The position numbers were made by a program, and so were the translations under genes. The notes under the pieces are model-generated. The model had not been told where the DNA came from. It did not search any database and saw only the letters and a list, made by a program, of their open reading frames with translations. Of a stretch of DNA of 32,918 bases, positions 15,644-23,010 are shown piece by piece (position 1 is the first letter of the stretch; the number at the start of each line of letters is the position of its first letter). The stretch spans positions 1 through 32,918 of the forward strand of contig NZ_JAGDVS010000192.1 in the NCBI RefSeq assembly GCF_023255755.1, in the 5' to 3' direction. The stretch is from Acidithiobacillus sp. GTDB taxonomy: Bacteria > Pseudomonadota > Gammaproteobacteria > Acidithiobacillales > Acidithiobacillaceae.

Positions 15644-15644
15644 T
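15617..15644 (+). promoter_or_regulatory. Promoter spanning the parB end, driving the tnpB remnant
   Basis: TTGATA (15617-15622), a 16-base spacer and a perfect TATAAT (15639-15644). The predicted start is about 15651, the A of the tnpB ATG, so the transcript would be leaderless or nearly so. The -35 box lies within parB codons. Confidence 0.5.
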
Positions 15645-15650
15645 AAAACC

Positions 15651-16169
15651 ATGAGAATTCAGAAGGCCGTTCGCTATCGTTTGGAGCCCACATTGGAGCA
15701 GGAATCGCTCCTGTCGCGGGCTGCCGGTTGCGTGCGCTTCGTCTGGAACAGGGCGCTGGCTATCCAGAAATCCTATCTGGAATCGGGTTGTGGCATTCTG
15801 TCCTATGTGGAACTCGCCAAGTGCCTGACCACCTGGCGCAATGGCGAACCTTTCGGCTTTTTGTCCGAATCCCCTGTCCATCCACAGCAGCAGGCACTTA
15901 AAAACCTCGACCGGGCATTTCAGGAAGCCTTTAATCCCGCCAATCCCAAACGCTTTCCGGTCTTCAAAAAGAAAGGTCGCAACGATGGTTTCCGCTACCC
16001 GGCACCGGAACAGATCAAGCTGGATTTGCAGACTGCGGACCCCGACGGGCGGCGTATTCTGCCGCGCATCTTCCTCCCGAAGATCGGCTGGGTGAAGTTT
16101 CGCAAGTCCTGCCCCGTGGGTGGCGAGATTCGCAATGCCACGGTGCGGCGCATGGCGGGACGCCAGTAG
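15651..16169 (+). pseudogene. tnpB: Truncated TnpB (IS200/IS605 or IS607 type), N-terminal part only
   Basis: The 172-residue frame begins MRIQKAVRYRLEPTLEQE and continues with the AAGCVRFVWNRAL helix, the N-terminal domain of TnpB/OrfB. Full TnpB proteins are roughly 350-450 residues with a RuvC-like nuclease (D-E-D) and a zinc ribbon; none of that is present. The frame ends at a TAG in ordinary sequence 68 bases before virD4, so the 3' part, including any guide-RNA end of the element, has been lost. No tnpA was seen. It has its own promoter-like sequence and is inserted between parB and virD4. It is a remnant; whether the fragment is translated is unknown. Confidence 0.85.
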
Positions 16170-16179
16170 TGGATTCAGC

Positions 16180-16207
16180 CTATCTCTCATGGCGCCGGGC
16201 TATACCC
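16180..16207 (+). promoter_or_regulatory. Bipartite transfer promoter/operator, site 3 (virD4)
   Basis: CTATCTC (16180-16186) and GCTATACCC (16199-16207), 20-base phasing, TATACC at 16201-16206. The flanks are shared with site 2 (GCCTATCTCT, 11 bases, GCTATACCC). Transcription would start near 16213, inside the hairpin described next. Confidence 0.75.
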
Positions 16208-16237
16208 TCATGACAACCATCGTCAGAGGGTATTTTT
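16202..16237 (+). terminator. Hairpin plus T5 over the virD4 Shine-Dalgarno
   Basis: Arms ATACCCTC + TGAC (16202-16209, 16211-16214; one bulged A) pair with GTCA + GAGGGTAT (16222-16233) around a 7-base loop, followed by T tract 16233-16237 and ATG 16238. It has the form of an intrinsic terminator, and its 3' arm contains the virD4 Shine-Dalgarno GAGGG. The 5' arm overlaps the -10 of site 3, so only transcripts arriving from parB/tnpB can form it. Read-through would be stopped or left untranslated. Confidence 0.7.
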
Positions 16238-18433
16238 ATGGCAAAGAAGAATCAGGCGCACCGGCCAGACCAGAATCTGTTTGACTACCAGACGCAGCGC
16301 AAAGCCCGATTTGCGACCCACGATGCCATCACCGGTGCCATCTTCGGTGGCATTATCGGGAACTTGGTCGGCGGCACGGTAGGTGCACATATCCTGGGCT
16401 CTACTGCCCACGACTTCATGCCGCTGTATAAACCCATGACGTTTGTCGGTGGCTTCCAGGCTTACAGCCTGATCCCCTTCTTCAAGCCGTTCCTCGAATA
16501 CTACACGAAATACCCGCTGATCTCCGATGCCTTCTGGGCGGCCGCCGGCATTACGGCGGCTTTCGCCGGCGCTGGTTACTGGGTCGGTAGCAAGAAGGCC
16601 GGGAAGGCCCAGCAACAGATCCTCGAAAATGACATCCACGGCAGCGCGCATTGGGCGACCCGGAAAGAAGTCGAGCGGATGAGCCTCCTTCCGGACACCA
16701 AAAAGAAGAGCGATCGGATTTGCTATGTGGGAGGTTATAAAGAAGGGAAGGTGCTCTATTATCTGCAGGACACGGACACCATCCACATTATCGCCTTCGC
16801 GCCGACGCGATCCGGAAAGGGCGTGGGTTTGGTGCTGCCCACCTTGCTCGGCGGTTGGAAAGACAGCGTGGTCGTCCACGACATCAAGGGCGAGAACTAT
16901 GCCCTGACCTCTGGATACCGCCGCAAGATCGGCAACAAGGTGTTCAAGTTCAATCCGGGTTTCGCCACCGAGAACGACGACGACATGAACCGGAACGAGG
17001 CGCAAAATTGCCACTTCAATCCGCTGGAGGAGATCCGGGTCGGCACCAAGTTCGAGGTCAAGGACGTGATGAACATCGCCACCATGATCGTCGACCCGGA
17101 CGGCAAGGGCCTGAATGACCACTGGCAGAAGACCGGGTTTGCGCTACTGGTTTCTGTGATTTTACATGTGCTGTACACCCAGCCGGATAAAACCATGCGC
17201 GGTGTGTCCGCTTACCTGAATGACCCGGAGTTGAGTAATGTGGACGTCGCTTTTGAACGGATGATGCGGATCGAACATGATCCTGCGGGAAAGTTTCAGT
17301 GGAAAGACCAGCGTGGCAACAGCACCAGGGTGCACCCCGTCATTGCGCAGTCGGCCAGAGAAATGCTCAATAAGGCGGACAATGAAAAATCCGGCGTAAT
17401 CAGTACGATGAATAGTTTCTTGAGTCTTTATCGCGATCCCATTGTCGCCGGGTGGACCGAGTTCAGTGATTTCCGCATCGTCGACCTGCAGGACGCCGAC
17501 GACCCGGTATCCTTGTACCTGGTGACTTCTCCGGAAGACAAAAATCGCCTGAAGCCGCTGATTCGCCTGATCCTCAACCAGATCGCCAGCCGGTTCACGG
17601 CGGAAAACCGCCTTGCGCAAAAGGGCAACAGGATTTCCTGCATCGGCAAGCATCGGTTGTTGCTGTTGCTTGATGAGTTCCCGTCCCTGGGCAAGCTCGA
17701 TGCGTTCAAGGATGGAATCGGGTTCCTGGCCGGCTACAACGTCAAGCTGATGCTGATCGCCCAGAGCAAATCGCAGCTGGAGGACGAAACCCACGGCTAC
17801 GGCAAGGCCGGTGGTACCACCATCATCGAAAATTGCGGTGTTCGCGTCATTTACGCCCCCAACAACATTGATACCGCCGAATGGGTATCCAAGATGCTGG
17901 GTACCCGCACCTTGACCATGGAAAACAACAACCAGACATACCAGGGGTCGGTGCTGCCGCAAGCGCAAGGGTCCAGCACGTCCTTGACGTATCAATCGCG
18001 TGCGCTGCTGACGCCAGATGAGGTTATGCGTCTGCGCGGCCCCAGGAAGGACGGTGAGCTTATCGTGGAGGCCGGTGACATGCTGATCCTGAAGGCGGGG
18101 TTTGCGCCGGTGTATGGGCAACAGATGCTGTATTTCAATGACCCGTTGTTTGCGAAACGCGCAGAGTTCCCCGCCCCCACGGAAACAGACGTGCTCTGCC
18201 ACGGAAAAGATTATGTGAAAATCTTCGGACCACATGGTGGCGTGGTGGAGGCACCCAGTGACGAATTCCCGCAGGCTGCGATGCCGGATGATCTGATCGA
18301 GGAGATAGACGCCGGCCGTAAGTCTGCCGCTACTCAAGGTGGCGGCGACGAAGTGATTTCCGATGAAGCGGTAGCCGACGCGCTGGCCGCTGTCAGTGCC
18401 TTGCCGGAGGAATTCCTGAATCTGATCCGTTGA
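16238..18433 (+). CDS. virD4: VirD4/TraG-type coupling protein
   Basis: A 731-residue type IV coupling protein, the hexameric inner-membrane ATPase that brings the relaxase-DNA complex to the secretion channel. Hydrophobic segments lie near residues 31-52 and 96-117. Walker A (APTRSGKGVG, Lys194) and Walker B (LLLLDEFPSLGKLDAF, about 475-490) are intact, as are the VHDIKGENY segment after Walker A and the GYNVKLMLIAQS motif. The C-terminus is acidic. The start is set by GAGGG 7 bases upstream, which is inside the hairpin. The gene ends 3 bases from the converging lytic transglycosylase gene. Clear family member with all catalytic motifs. Confidence 0.95.
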   Translation: MAKKNQAHRPDQNLFDYQTQRKARFATHDAITGAIFGGIIGNLVGGTVGAHILGSTAHDFMPLYKPMTFVGGFQAYSLIPFFKPFLEYYTKYPLISDAFWAAAGITAAFAGAGYWVGSKKAGKAQQQILENDIHGSAHWATRKEVERMSLLPDTKKKSDRICYVGGYKEGKVLYYLQDTDTIHIIAFAPTRSGKGVGLVLPTLLGGWKDSVVVHDIKGENYALTSGYRRKIGNKVFKFNPGFATENDDDMNRNEAQNCHFNPLEEIRVGTKFEVKDVMNIATMIVDPDGKGLNDHWQKTGFALLVSVILHVLYTQPDKTMRGVSAYLNDPELSNVDVAFERMMRIEHDPAGKFQWKDQRGNSTRVHPVIAQSAREMLNKADNEKSGVISTMNSFLSLYRDPIVAGWTEFSDFRIVDLQDADDPVSLYLVTSPEDKNRLKPLIRLILNQIASRFTAENRLAQKGNRISCIGKHRLLLLLDEFPSLGKLDAFKDGIGFLAGYNVKLMLIAQSKSQLEDETHGYGKAGGTTIIENCGVRVIYAPNNIDTAEWVSKMLGTRTLTMENNNQTYQGSVLPQAQGSSTSLTYQSRALLTPDEVMRLRGPRKDGELIVEAGDMLILKAGFAPVYGQQMLYFNDPLFAKRAEFPAPTETDVLCHGKDYVKIFGPHGGVVEAPSDEFPQAAMPDDLIEEIDAGRKSAATQGGGDEVISDEAVADALAAVSALPEEFLNLIR

Positions 18434-18436
18434 CCG

Positions 18437-19111
18437 CTATGGGTTGATATGGAGGCGCACGGGGCCGCTGGTAGTCAAAGCGGCCTTTTTCGTGGCCGGT
18501 TTTGCTCGCTGTGGGGGATAAACCAGCTGGGCCACCGTCCACTGCATGAACCCATCGCCAGGCTTCTGCGCCGCAGGATCCCAGTTAGTCTGAACGGGCA
18601 GGACAAATGCGGATGCCTGCACGGCGTGATAGCGCATGGCGCCGTCGTTCTGGATATAAACGGGTATGCCCGCTGCGGCCAGGACATGATTCGCATAGCC
18701 GCGGTCGCCGATGGGCGCGCCCGAGTTATAGATTTCAAAGGCATGGAAGAGTGCGCGTTGCGGGTTGCCGGGATATTCACGCCGTGTCGTGTCCCAGGCG
18801 GCCTGCAGAATGGCAGCGCCGGCGTGCAGATTGGTGCAGGCATTCAGCGCCGTAGCAGGGGTGAGCCCATATTTCCGGAAGTTTTCGGTATCCACCTGGG
18901 CGATGCCCACGTCCACCTGGTGACGGGCCGCCATCAATCGCCGCAGAATAGCCAATGCTTGGCCCAAGGTGTGCGGGCGATAACCTTTGTGTGCGGTGTT
19001 GTCCCACATCGCCAGCGGATCCCCGCCGGATTCCACCCGGACGATCGCCGCCATGGTGACCGGTGCAATTTGCGTTGCGCATTGTTGAATGGCCGACTGA
19101 ATGGGCAGCAT
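18437..19111 (-). CDS. virB1: VirB1-type lytic transglycosylase
   Basis: A 224-residue protein with a SLT/VirB1 lysozyme-like domain that opens the peptidoglycan for the conjugation channel. The catalytic Glu is E27 in IVRVESGGDP, and the VDVGIAQVDTENFRKYGL motif and the later AFEIYNSG segment are typical of the family. No signal peptide is obvious at this start (MLPIQSAIQQ...), a feature shared with some VirB1 relatives exported unconventionally. It overlaps the upstream metallopeptidase gene by one base (TGATG), so it is translationally coupled. It is the last gene of the traF operon, converging on virD4. Confidence 0.93.
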   Translation of the reverse strand: MLPIQSAIQQCATQIAPVTMAAIVRVESGGDPLAMWDNTAHKGYRPHTLGQALAILRRLMAARHQVDVGIAQVDTENFRKYGLTPATALNACTNLHAGAAILQAAWDTTRREYPGNPQRALFHAFEIYNSGAPIGDRGYANHVLAAAGIPVYIQNDGAMRYHAVQASAFVLPVQTNWDPAAQKPGDGFMQWTVAQLVYPPQRAKPATKKAALTTSGPVRLHINP

Positions 19112-19653
19112 CAGAGCCGGTCCCGAAGGTTCCGCAGCCGATCCTGCATGATGGCATCATTGGGCTTCCCGCGAGCCACTATGGCGATTTGCATGCCGCG
19201 AATCATGGCGTATGCGCCGGCCTTGGGATCACCGAGATGAACCCCCAGTGCCGCTGCGCCCCATAGGTCCGCAGCGCGCTCTGCCTTGGGTAGAGCATAG
19301 AGGCCCACGATGCTGCCCCCCAGCGCCGCCAGCCAGAACGCCTGAAACAGCCCGATCGTGAACGACAGGAAAAACAGGATGATGGCCAGGAACCAAACGA
19401 TGGCGTCTTTTTTGGCCGGATGGTGCCAGGCCACATGCCCCAACTCATGTGCCAGGACATAGCGGCGCAGCTCCGAGTCGGTCAGGGTTTTGGCGTGCAG
19501 GAATACCTTGTGTTGGGACGATGTATAGCCGAAGCCAGTGAGCTTGCGTTTCCAATCAGACGCGAACAATCCAACGGTGGGGCAGGGGCCATCACCCTGG
19601 CCATCCCGCCAGAGCACTTCGGCCTCCTGCTGGACGTCGTCAAGTGTTGCCAT
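19111..19653 (-). CDS. M48-like membrane zinc metallopeptidase
   Basis: A 180-residue protein (from ATG 19653) with the zinc motif HELGH (in VLAHELGHVAWHH) and a downstream ERAAD that can supply the third ligand, as in M48 peptidases. Two hydrophobic segments lie between them. It is shorter than most M48 proteases. TTG 19659 is an alternative start with better Shine-Dalgarno spacing (AGGAG overlapping the traF end); the ATG is 13 bases from it. The gene lies between traF and the transglycosylase with overlaps, so it probably acts on an envelope or pilus substrate. Processing of the pilin C-terminus before TraF cyclisation is an attractive inference. Confidence 0.85.
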   Translation of the reverse strand: MATLDDVQQEAEVLWRDGQGDGPCPTVGLFASDWKRKLTGFGYTSSQHKVFLHAKTLTDSELRRYVLAHELGHVAWHHPAKKDAIVWFLAIILFFLSFTIGLFQAFWLAALGGSIVGLYALPKAERAADLWGAAALGVHLGDPKAGAYAMIRGMQIAIVARGKPNDAIMQDRLRNLRDRL

Positions 19654-19661
19654 GCTCAATC

Positions 19662-20279
19662 TCAATCTCCTTTCTGCAGCCAGTATTGCGATCCGGGTAT
19701 CACCAGGAAGGCTCGGGCCGATCCGATGATGTTCCCGATGGGTACTGGCCCATAATACCGGCTGTCGTAGGCGTAATTGCCCGGTGCATAGTCCCAGAAG
19801 GTGCCCGGCTTGATGTAATAACTGCCATAGGGCATATGGATTACCTGCCGGCCGCCGGGGCTGGTGGTCATCATCTGGCTATTGGGCAATTTCTTGCCAT
19901 CGACCCATGCGCCGTCGCTCTTCACGAGAACAGTTTGGCCTGGTAGGGCGACTATCTTCTTGAGGAAGGGGGTGAGGTGTCCAGGGCAGGACCATGGCCC
20001 GCCCGAAGTGCGAGAAACCCAATGCCGTCGGATAGCCTGACGCATTGATGCGTTATGGATGGGCGGGCAGAGATACACCATGTCGCCGTCTTTCAGGGAG
20101 ATGGGGGTGTTGCCGCGTTGATAGAAGCCCACGGGGAAGCATGTCGTGGTGTTCAGGGACAGACGGTCAGCGGCGCTCAGGGACGCCACGGCCATGGTCA
20201 GGACGCCGACGGCGATCACGGTCCACATGCTGACCGTGGCTACCACGCTGATGATGTGCTTCCATTTCTTTGCCGCCAT
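19662..20279 (-). CDS. traF: TraF-type S26 signal peptidase with Cys in the nucleophile position
   Basis: A 205-residue inner-membrane peptidase of the TraF (S26) family, which in P-type systems trims and cyclises the TrbC pilin. It has an N-terminal membrane segment (about residues 10-33), the nucleophile region NTTTCFPVGFY (Cys47), and the lysine region LKKIVALPGQTV (Lys near 103). The C-terminal GPVPIGNIIG segment is also family-typical. The usual pattern is S-x-P-x-G; here the codon is TGC (20141-20139), giving C-x-P-x-G. ATG 20279 is chosen because CAGGGG lies 7 bases upstream; TTG 20294 is inside the hairpin stem. First gene of the maturation operon. Confidence 0.9.
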   Translation of the reverse strand: MAAKKWKHIISVVATVSMWTVIAVGVLTMAVASLSAADRLSLNTTTCFPVGFYQRGNTPISLKDGDMVYLCPPIHNASMRQAIRRHWVSRTSGGPWSCPGHLTPFLKKIVALPGQTVLVKSDGAWVDGKKLPNSQMMTTSPGGRQVIHMPYGSYYIKPGTFWDYAPGNYAYDSRYYGPVPIGNIIGSARAFLVIPGSQYWLQKGD

Positions 20280-20280
20280 G

Positions 20281-20312
20281 AAAAACCCCTGCAAGCGGAT
20301 TGCTTACAGGGG
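20281..20312 (-). terminator. Hairpin plus T5 over the traF Shine-Dalgarno
   Basis: On the - strand CCCCTG (20312-20307) pairs with CAGGGG (20291-20286) and AAGC (20305-20302) with GCTT (20296-20293), with a T-G wobble between and a 5-base loop; T5 (20285-20281) and one base separate it from ATG 20279. The 3' arm holds the Shine-Dalgarno. The 5' arm overlaps the -10 of site 4. This repeats the virD4 arrangement with different bases, so base pairing rather than sequence is kept. Confidence 0.7.
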
Positions 20313-20337
20313 TATAGCGGGGAATGGATTGAGGTAG
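20309..20337 (-). promoter_or_regulatory. Bipartite transfer promoter/operator, site 4 (traF operon)
   Basis: On the - strand CTACCTC (20337-20331) and GCTATACCCC (20318-20309), 20-base phasing, TATACC at 20316-20311. A start near 20304 is predicted, within the hairpin stem, leaving the Shine-Dalgarno free in locally initiated mRNA. Confidence 0.7.
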
Positions 20338-20344
20338 CGTTGGT

Positions 20345-21019
20345 CTATCTGGCCAGCGTCTGAGACTTTAACCACTGTTCCGGGCTGGCGTAGAATTTCT
20401 GTACCTTGCTCAATGCCTGTTGCGAATATTGGCTGAAACCGGGTAATGGCCTAACGCGGCTGATTTCCCTATCCCAATGTGACTTATTAGTGGCATAAAA
20501 TGCCAAGCGTCTTTGTATGTCATCAGTTCGCGCGGTGAGGATGCCAAGATTCTTTTTTACCACGGAGGGATCCTTTGTCAGGAATACCGCCATGTCAAAT
20601 ATGTCGCGCGCCGTGAAGCCCTCCGCACGGTAGAAACATTTCTTGGCGATGATCTCTTCCGGCTTGTCCAGCAAAACCTTACGGCCATGAATGGTCGCCG
20701 CCTGAGTAGAGTTCGCTACCAGGCGCGGTGCAGCTACAAAGTCCACTTCACCCAAGTCATCAAAAATCAGCTTGACGTGTTGGGAGTCTTCACGGTAGTG
20801 GACGGTGAGGTCTTCCACCTTGTCATTCAAACGTGGCGATAAGGCGGTCAGATATTGCGCATCCGTGATAAAAATATCGACATCGTGGCTTAACCGGTGA
20901 CGATACTTAAACATAAGCACCGTGCCGCCGCCAATGGTCCATTCGAGCCTGGGCAGATGAGGGGGTAAAGAATCTATTGCCACCATGGCCTTGTCGAAAA
21001 GCGGTTCCCAGGAATCCAT
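20345..21019 (-). CDS. AbiEii/AbiGii-like nucleotidyltransferase
   Basis: A 224-residue protein of the nucleotidyltransferase-fold family annotated as AbiEii/AbiGii toxin-like. It has the GG(G)T..L...R.S.D.DIF motif (WTIGGGTVLMFKYRHRLSHDVDIFI, about residues 27-51), a third acidic residue in VDFVAAP, and the C-terminal signature LDKPEEIIAKKCFYRAEGFTARDIFDMAVF. AbiEii toxins transfer nucleotides (to tRNA ends in characterised cases) and are controlled by AbiEi antitoxins, but no AbiEi homologue is recognisable here. The start overlaps the upstream 92-residue gene by one base (TGATG). It is the last gene of a four-gene block, probably a toxin or defence component with a novel partner. Confidence 0.85.
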   Translation of the reverse strand: MDSWEPLFDKAMVAIDSLPPHLPRLEWTIGGGTVLMFKYRHRLSHDVDIFITDAQYLTALSPRLNDKVEDLTVHYREDSQHVKLIFDDLGEVDFVAAPRLVANSTQAATIHGRKVLLDKPEEIIAKKCFYRAEGFTARDIFDMAVFLTKDPSVVKKNLGILTARTDDIQRRLAFYATNKSHWDREISRVRPLPGFSQYSQQALSKVQKFYASPEQWLKSQTLAR

Positions 21020-21297
21020 CAGGCAGCCCAGGCATCCAGCGGAAAATGAAAGTCATTCGGAAACCCGGGTCGGACGTACTGGTCTAGGGTGGCGAGCGCC
21101 TGTTCTACGGGGATGTGGCGGCCACGCATAAACCCGAGCTGTGCCCCAAGGTCGCACTCATAAAAGAACGTCTGTAGCCCCATGGTATCTACCTCAGAGG
21201 TGCCGCGCAGCCAAGCCTCCAGATCATCGCCCGTCACCATGACGTGTCGCGGGGCGTTGATTGTGGTTAATACCATCCAGTCATTATTCGGCCTCAT
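21019..21297 (-). CDS. Small protein paired with the AbiEii-like gene, unknown
   Basis: A 92-residue soluble protein without a recognised family; it contains VMVTGDDLEAWLRGTSEVDTMG and a Pro/Phe-rich C-terminus. It overlaps both neighbours (ATGA with the upstream DUF6036-like gene, TGATG with the AbiEii-like gene), so stoichiometric co-translation is likely. By position it could be the antitoxin or a specificity partner for the AbiEii-like protein. Confidence 0.7.
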   Translation of the reverse strand: MRPNNDWMVLTTINAPRHVMVTGDDLEAWLRGTSEVDTMGLQTFFYECDLGAQLGFMRGRHIPVEQALATLDQYVRPGFPNDFHFPLDAWAA

Positions 21298-22205
21298 AAA
21301 CCATGCCCCTTCTTGCCCCGTTCTTTATCGCGGTCACGCACGATCAGTTTATGCCCCTGTTCGAGCAGAGTCACCAATTTACCCTTGAATGCGGACAATT
21401 CTGGCATGGCTTTGTAATCACCGCGGTAGACAGCGATCATGTCCCGTGCGGGGCTCAGGAAGGCCACGGAACGGTCTTCACTTAAGCTGATCAGTATGCC
21501 AGTAATCTGCCCTCTGGACAGGCAATGCGTTGGTAACTCAGATCCTCCACCTTCTGCCAGCCGCTGCGCGTCGTTGCGTTTCAGGCGCGTGGGTTCCGGG
21601 GGAATATATCTGGAAGGCGGTGGCTGGATGGTTGGCTGATATCCCATATGGTGTAGTGCAGTTATGGTATTGTGGTGAACCTGTCCCACATTTCCCACGT
21701 AATAGCGCATAGCGGCTGCAGCGCGGGTTTCCAGTGCCTGCGGAGTGATCAGCCTGTCGGTATAAAGCTCTTGAATATCCCGCTGGTCATTGTCGGCATA
21801 TCGCCCCAGCTTGGATACTGCCAGATCGACCGGCGAAAGCACCAGAATGTCGAACTGCCTATCTGGCGACTGCGCCACAAAGATGGCGTCCTCCTCCGCA
21901 TCTGGATGCATCAGGCTGATGACTGGCGCGTAATTACGATCCCAAGTCAGCGTGCAGCGCCGTCCGTGCTCATCCACGTAGGGTACAAGCACTTCTGGCA
22001 AAACTATCCGGTGGGAGAAAATAGCGTCCACGTCCTCCGAGCTGCGGGTCGGGGAATATAGAGCCATGGCGGCACCGCCCGTCATGATAAGGCGTACCGG
22101 CTCTTCCAGATGACCGTTCATACTGGATTCGGTCTGCCGGATCAGCTCGCGCGCGGCCTGAAAGATGGGCCGTTCGGTGTATAGGTGCGGGTACTCAGCA
22201 GACAT
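21294..22205 (-). CDS. DUF6036-like nucleotidyltransferase-fold protein
   Basis: A 303-residue protein with an N-terminal nucleotidyltransferase-like core: LIMTGGAAMALYSPTRSSEDVDAIF (about residues 34-58) has the GG and D-x-D elements, and QFDILVLSPVDLAVSKLGRYADNDQRDI (about 113-140) matches the second part of the DUF6036 type. The C-terminal ~130 residues (after about 175) form an extra domain with a Pro-rich linker and a basic end (RDRDKERGKKGHGL). ATG 22205 is chosen because the family-like part starts here; it lies 11 bases inside the upstream gene. The open frame further upstream is a shadow of that gene. Second nucleotidyltransferase-fold protein of the block. Confidence 0.8.
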   Translation of the reverse strand: MSAEYPHLYTERPIFQAARELIRQTESSMNGHLEEPVRLIMTGGAAMALYSPTRSSEDVDAIFSHRIVLPEVLVPYVDEHGRRCTLTWDRNYAPVISLMHPDAEEDAIFVAQSPDRQFDILVLSPVDLAVSKLGRYADNDQRDIQELYTDRLITPQALETRAAAAMRYYVGNVGQVHHNTITALHHMGYQPTIQPPPSRYIPPEPTRLKRNDAQRLAEGGGSELPTHCLSRGQITGILISLSEDRSVAFLSPARDMIAVYRGDYKAMPELSAFKGKLVTLLEQGHKLIVRDRDKERGKKGHGL

Positions 22206-22704
22206 ATGGCGGCCGCAACAACCGCTTGAGACGGTCATAGAGCGCTCCGGATGAGAGACGCCAGCGAGCTGCCAGGGCATCCATGGGATTGTGCCGTGAA
22301 TCTCTGGGAAAAAACGGCAACAAGGGGACTTCTGGCAATTGTTTTGCCACGTCATCCAGCCATGGCAACAAAGAATGCTGCCATTCCTCATGCTGCGGAG
22401 CGAAATAGCAGAGCAAATCCAGCAAATAGCCTCCCCGTTGGACGACAGGCCAGTCATGTTGCCGCAGGTTGAGTTCCACGGCGTCCCGCAGCCCCGCGCC
22501 ATCCAGATCTGGATCGGCGTGGCGCGTAAAATAACCGAGAGGTGGTTCCAGGTCGCGCAAGGCCATATCCGGTTGAGGGTTACTCAACAACCGGAATAGT
22601 GTGGCCGTCGACAGATCTTCTCGCTGACCTAAGTAGTATAAAGCGGTCAGGGCAGAGTCGCGGCCATGAGGATCAACCATTATTTGCTTCATAATGGGAA
22701 GCAT
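22195..22704 (-). CDS. Helical protein with possible C-terminal HTH, unknown
   Basis: A 169-residue, Leu-rich, probably all-helical protein. I recognise no family. The last 30 residues (DALAARWRLSSGALYDRLKRLL) resemble a helix-turn-helix, so a regulatory or nucleic-acid-binding role is possible. The start is uncertain: ATG 22704, 22692 and 22680 are all in frame and none has a good Shine-Dalgarno; 22704 is 6 bases after the preceding stop. It overlaps the DUF6036-like gene by 11 bases and heads the four-gene nucleotidyltransferase block. Confidence 0.7.
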   Translation of the reverse strand: MLPIMKQIMVDPHGRDSALTALYYLGQREDLSTATLFRLLSNPQPDMALRDLEPPLGYFTRHADPDLDGAGLRDAVELNLRQHDWPVVQRGGYLLDLLCYFAPQHEEWQHSLLPWLDDVAKQLPEVPLLPFFPRDSRHNPMDALAARWRLSSGALYDRLKRLLRPPYVC

Positions 22705-22710
22705 AGCACT

Positions 22711-23010
22711 TTAAAGCGAAATGCCCAGCGCCTGCCCAGCCAGGTGCATTCCCGCTTCCTTGCGGAGCTCCTGCCCAGGCGTCTCATAACCCAAGCCTGC
22801 CGCCTCCTGTGTGAGTTTCTGGATGCGGCGCTCAGCCAGAAAGCGTTCCGTGCTGCCGACGGTGAGGCCTGCTGGATCCGGAAGCCTGGCGGACACCTGT
22901 AGGTGATCCATGAGCTGCCGTAGCTTGCGCTGCCGCTCAATATCTTTCCGTTTATCCGCATCGGCGTATTCTCCGATGGCCCATGCCCTGATTTCTCCGG
23001 TCGCGCTCAT
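22711..23010 (-). CDS. Small charged helical protein, unknown
   Basis: A 99-residue protein, charged and probably helical, with a basic coiled-coil-like stretch (DKRKDIERQRKLRQLMDHL). No family was recognised. ATG 23010 overlaps the stop of the solenoid-repeat gene by ATGA, so it is coupled to that gene. Function unknown. Confidence 0.7.
   Translation of the reverse strand: MSATGEIRAWAIGEYADADKRKDIERQRKLRQLMDHLQVSARLPDPAGLTVGSTERFLAERRIQKLTQEAAGLGYETPGQELRKEAGMHLAGQALGISL

Noticed and set aside
17162-18337. 391-codon - strand open frame opposite virD4
   Set aside because: Antisense shadow of a GC-rich gene with intact Walker motifs; no family features.
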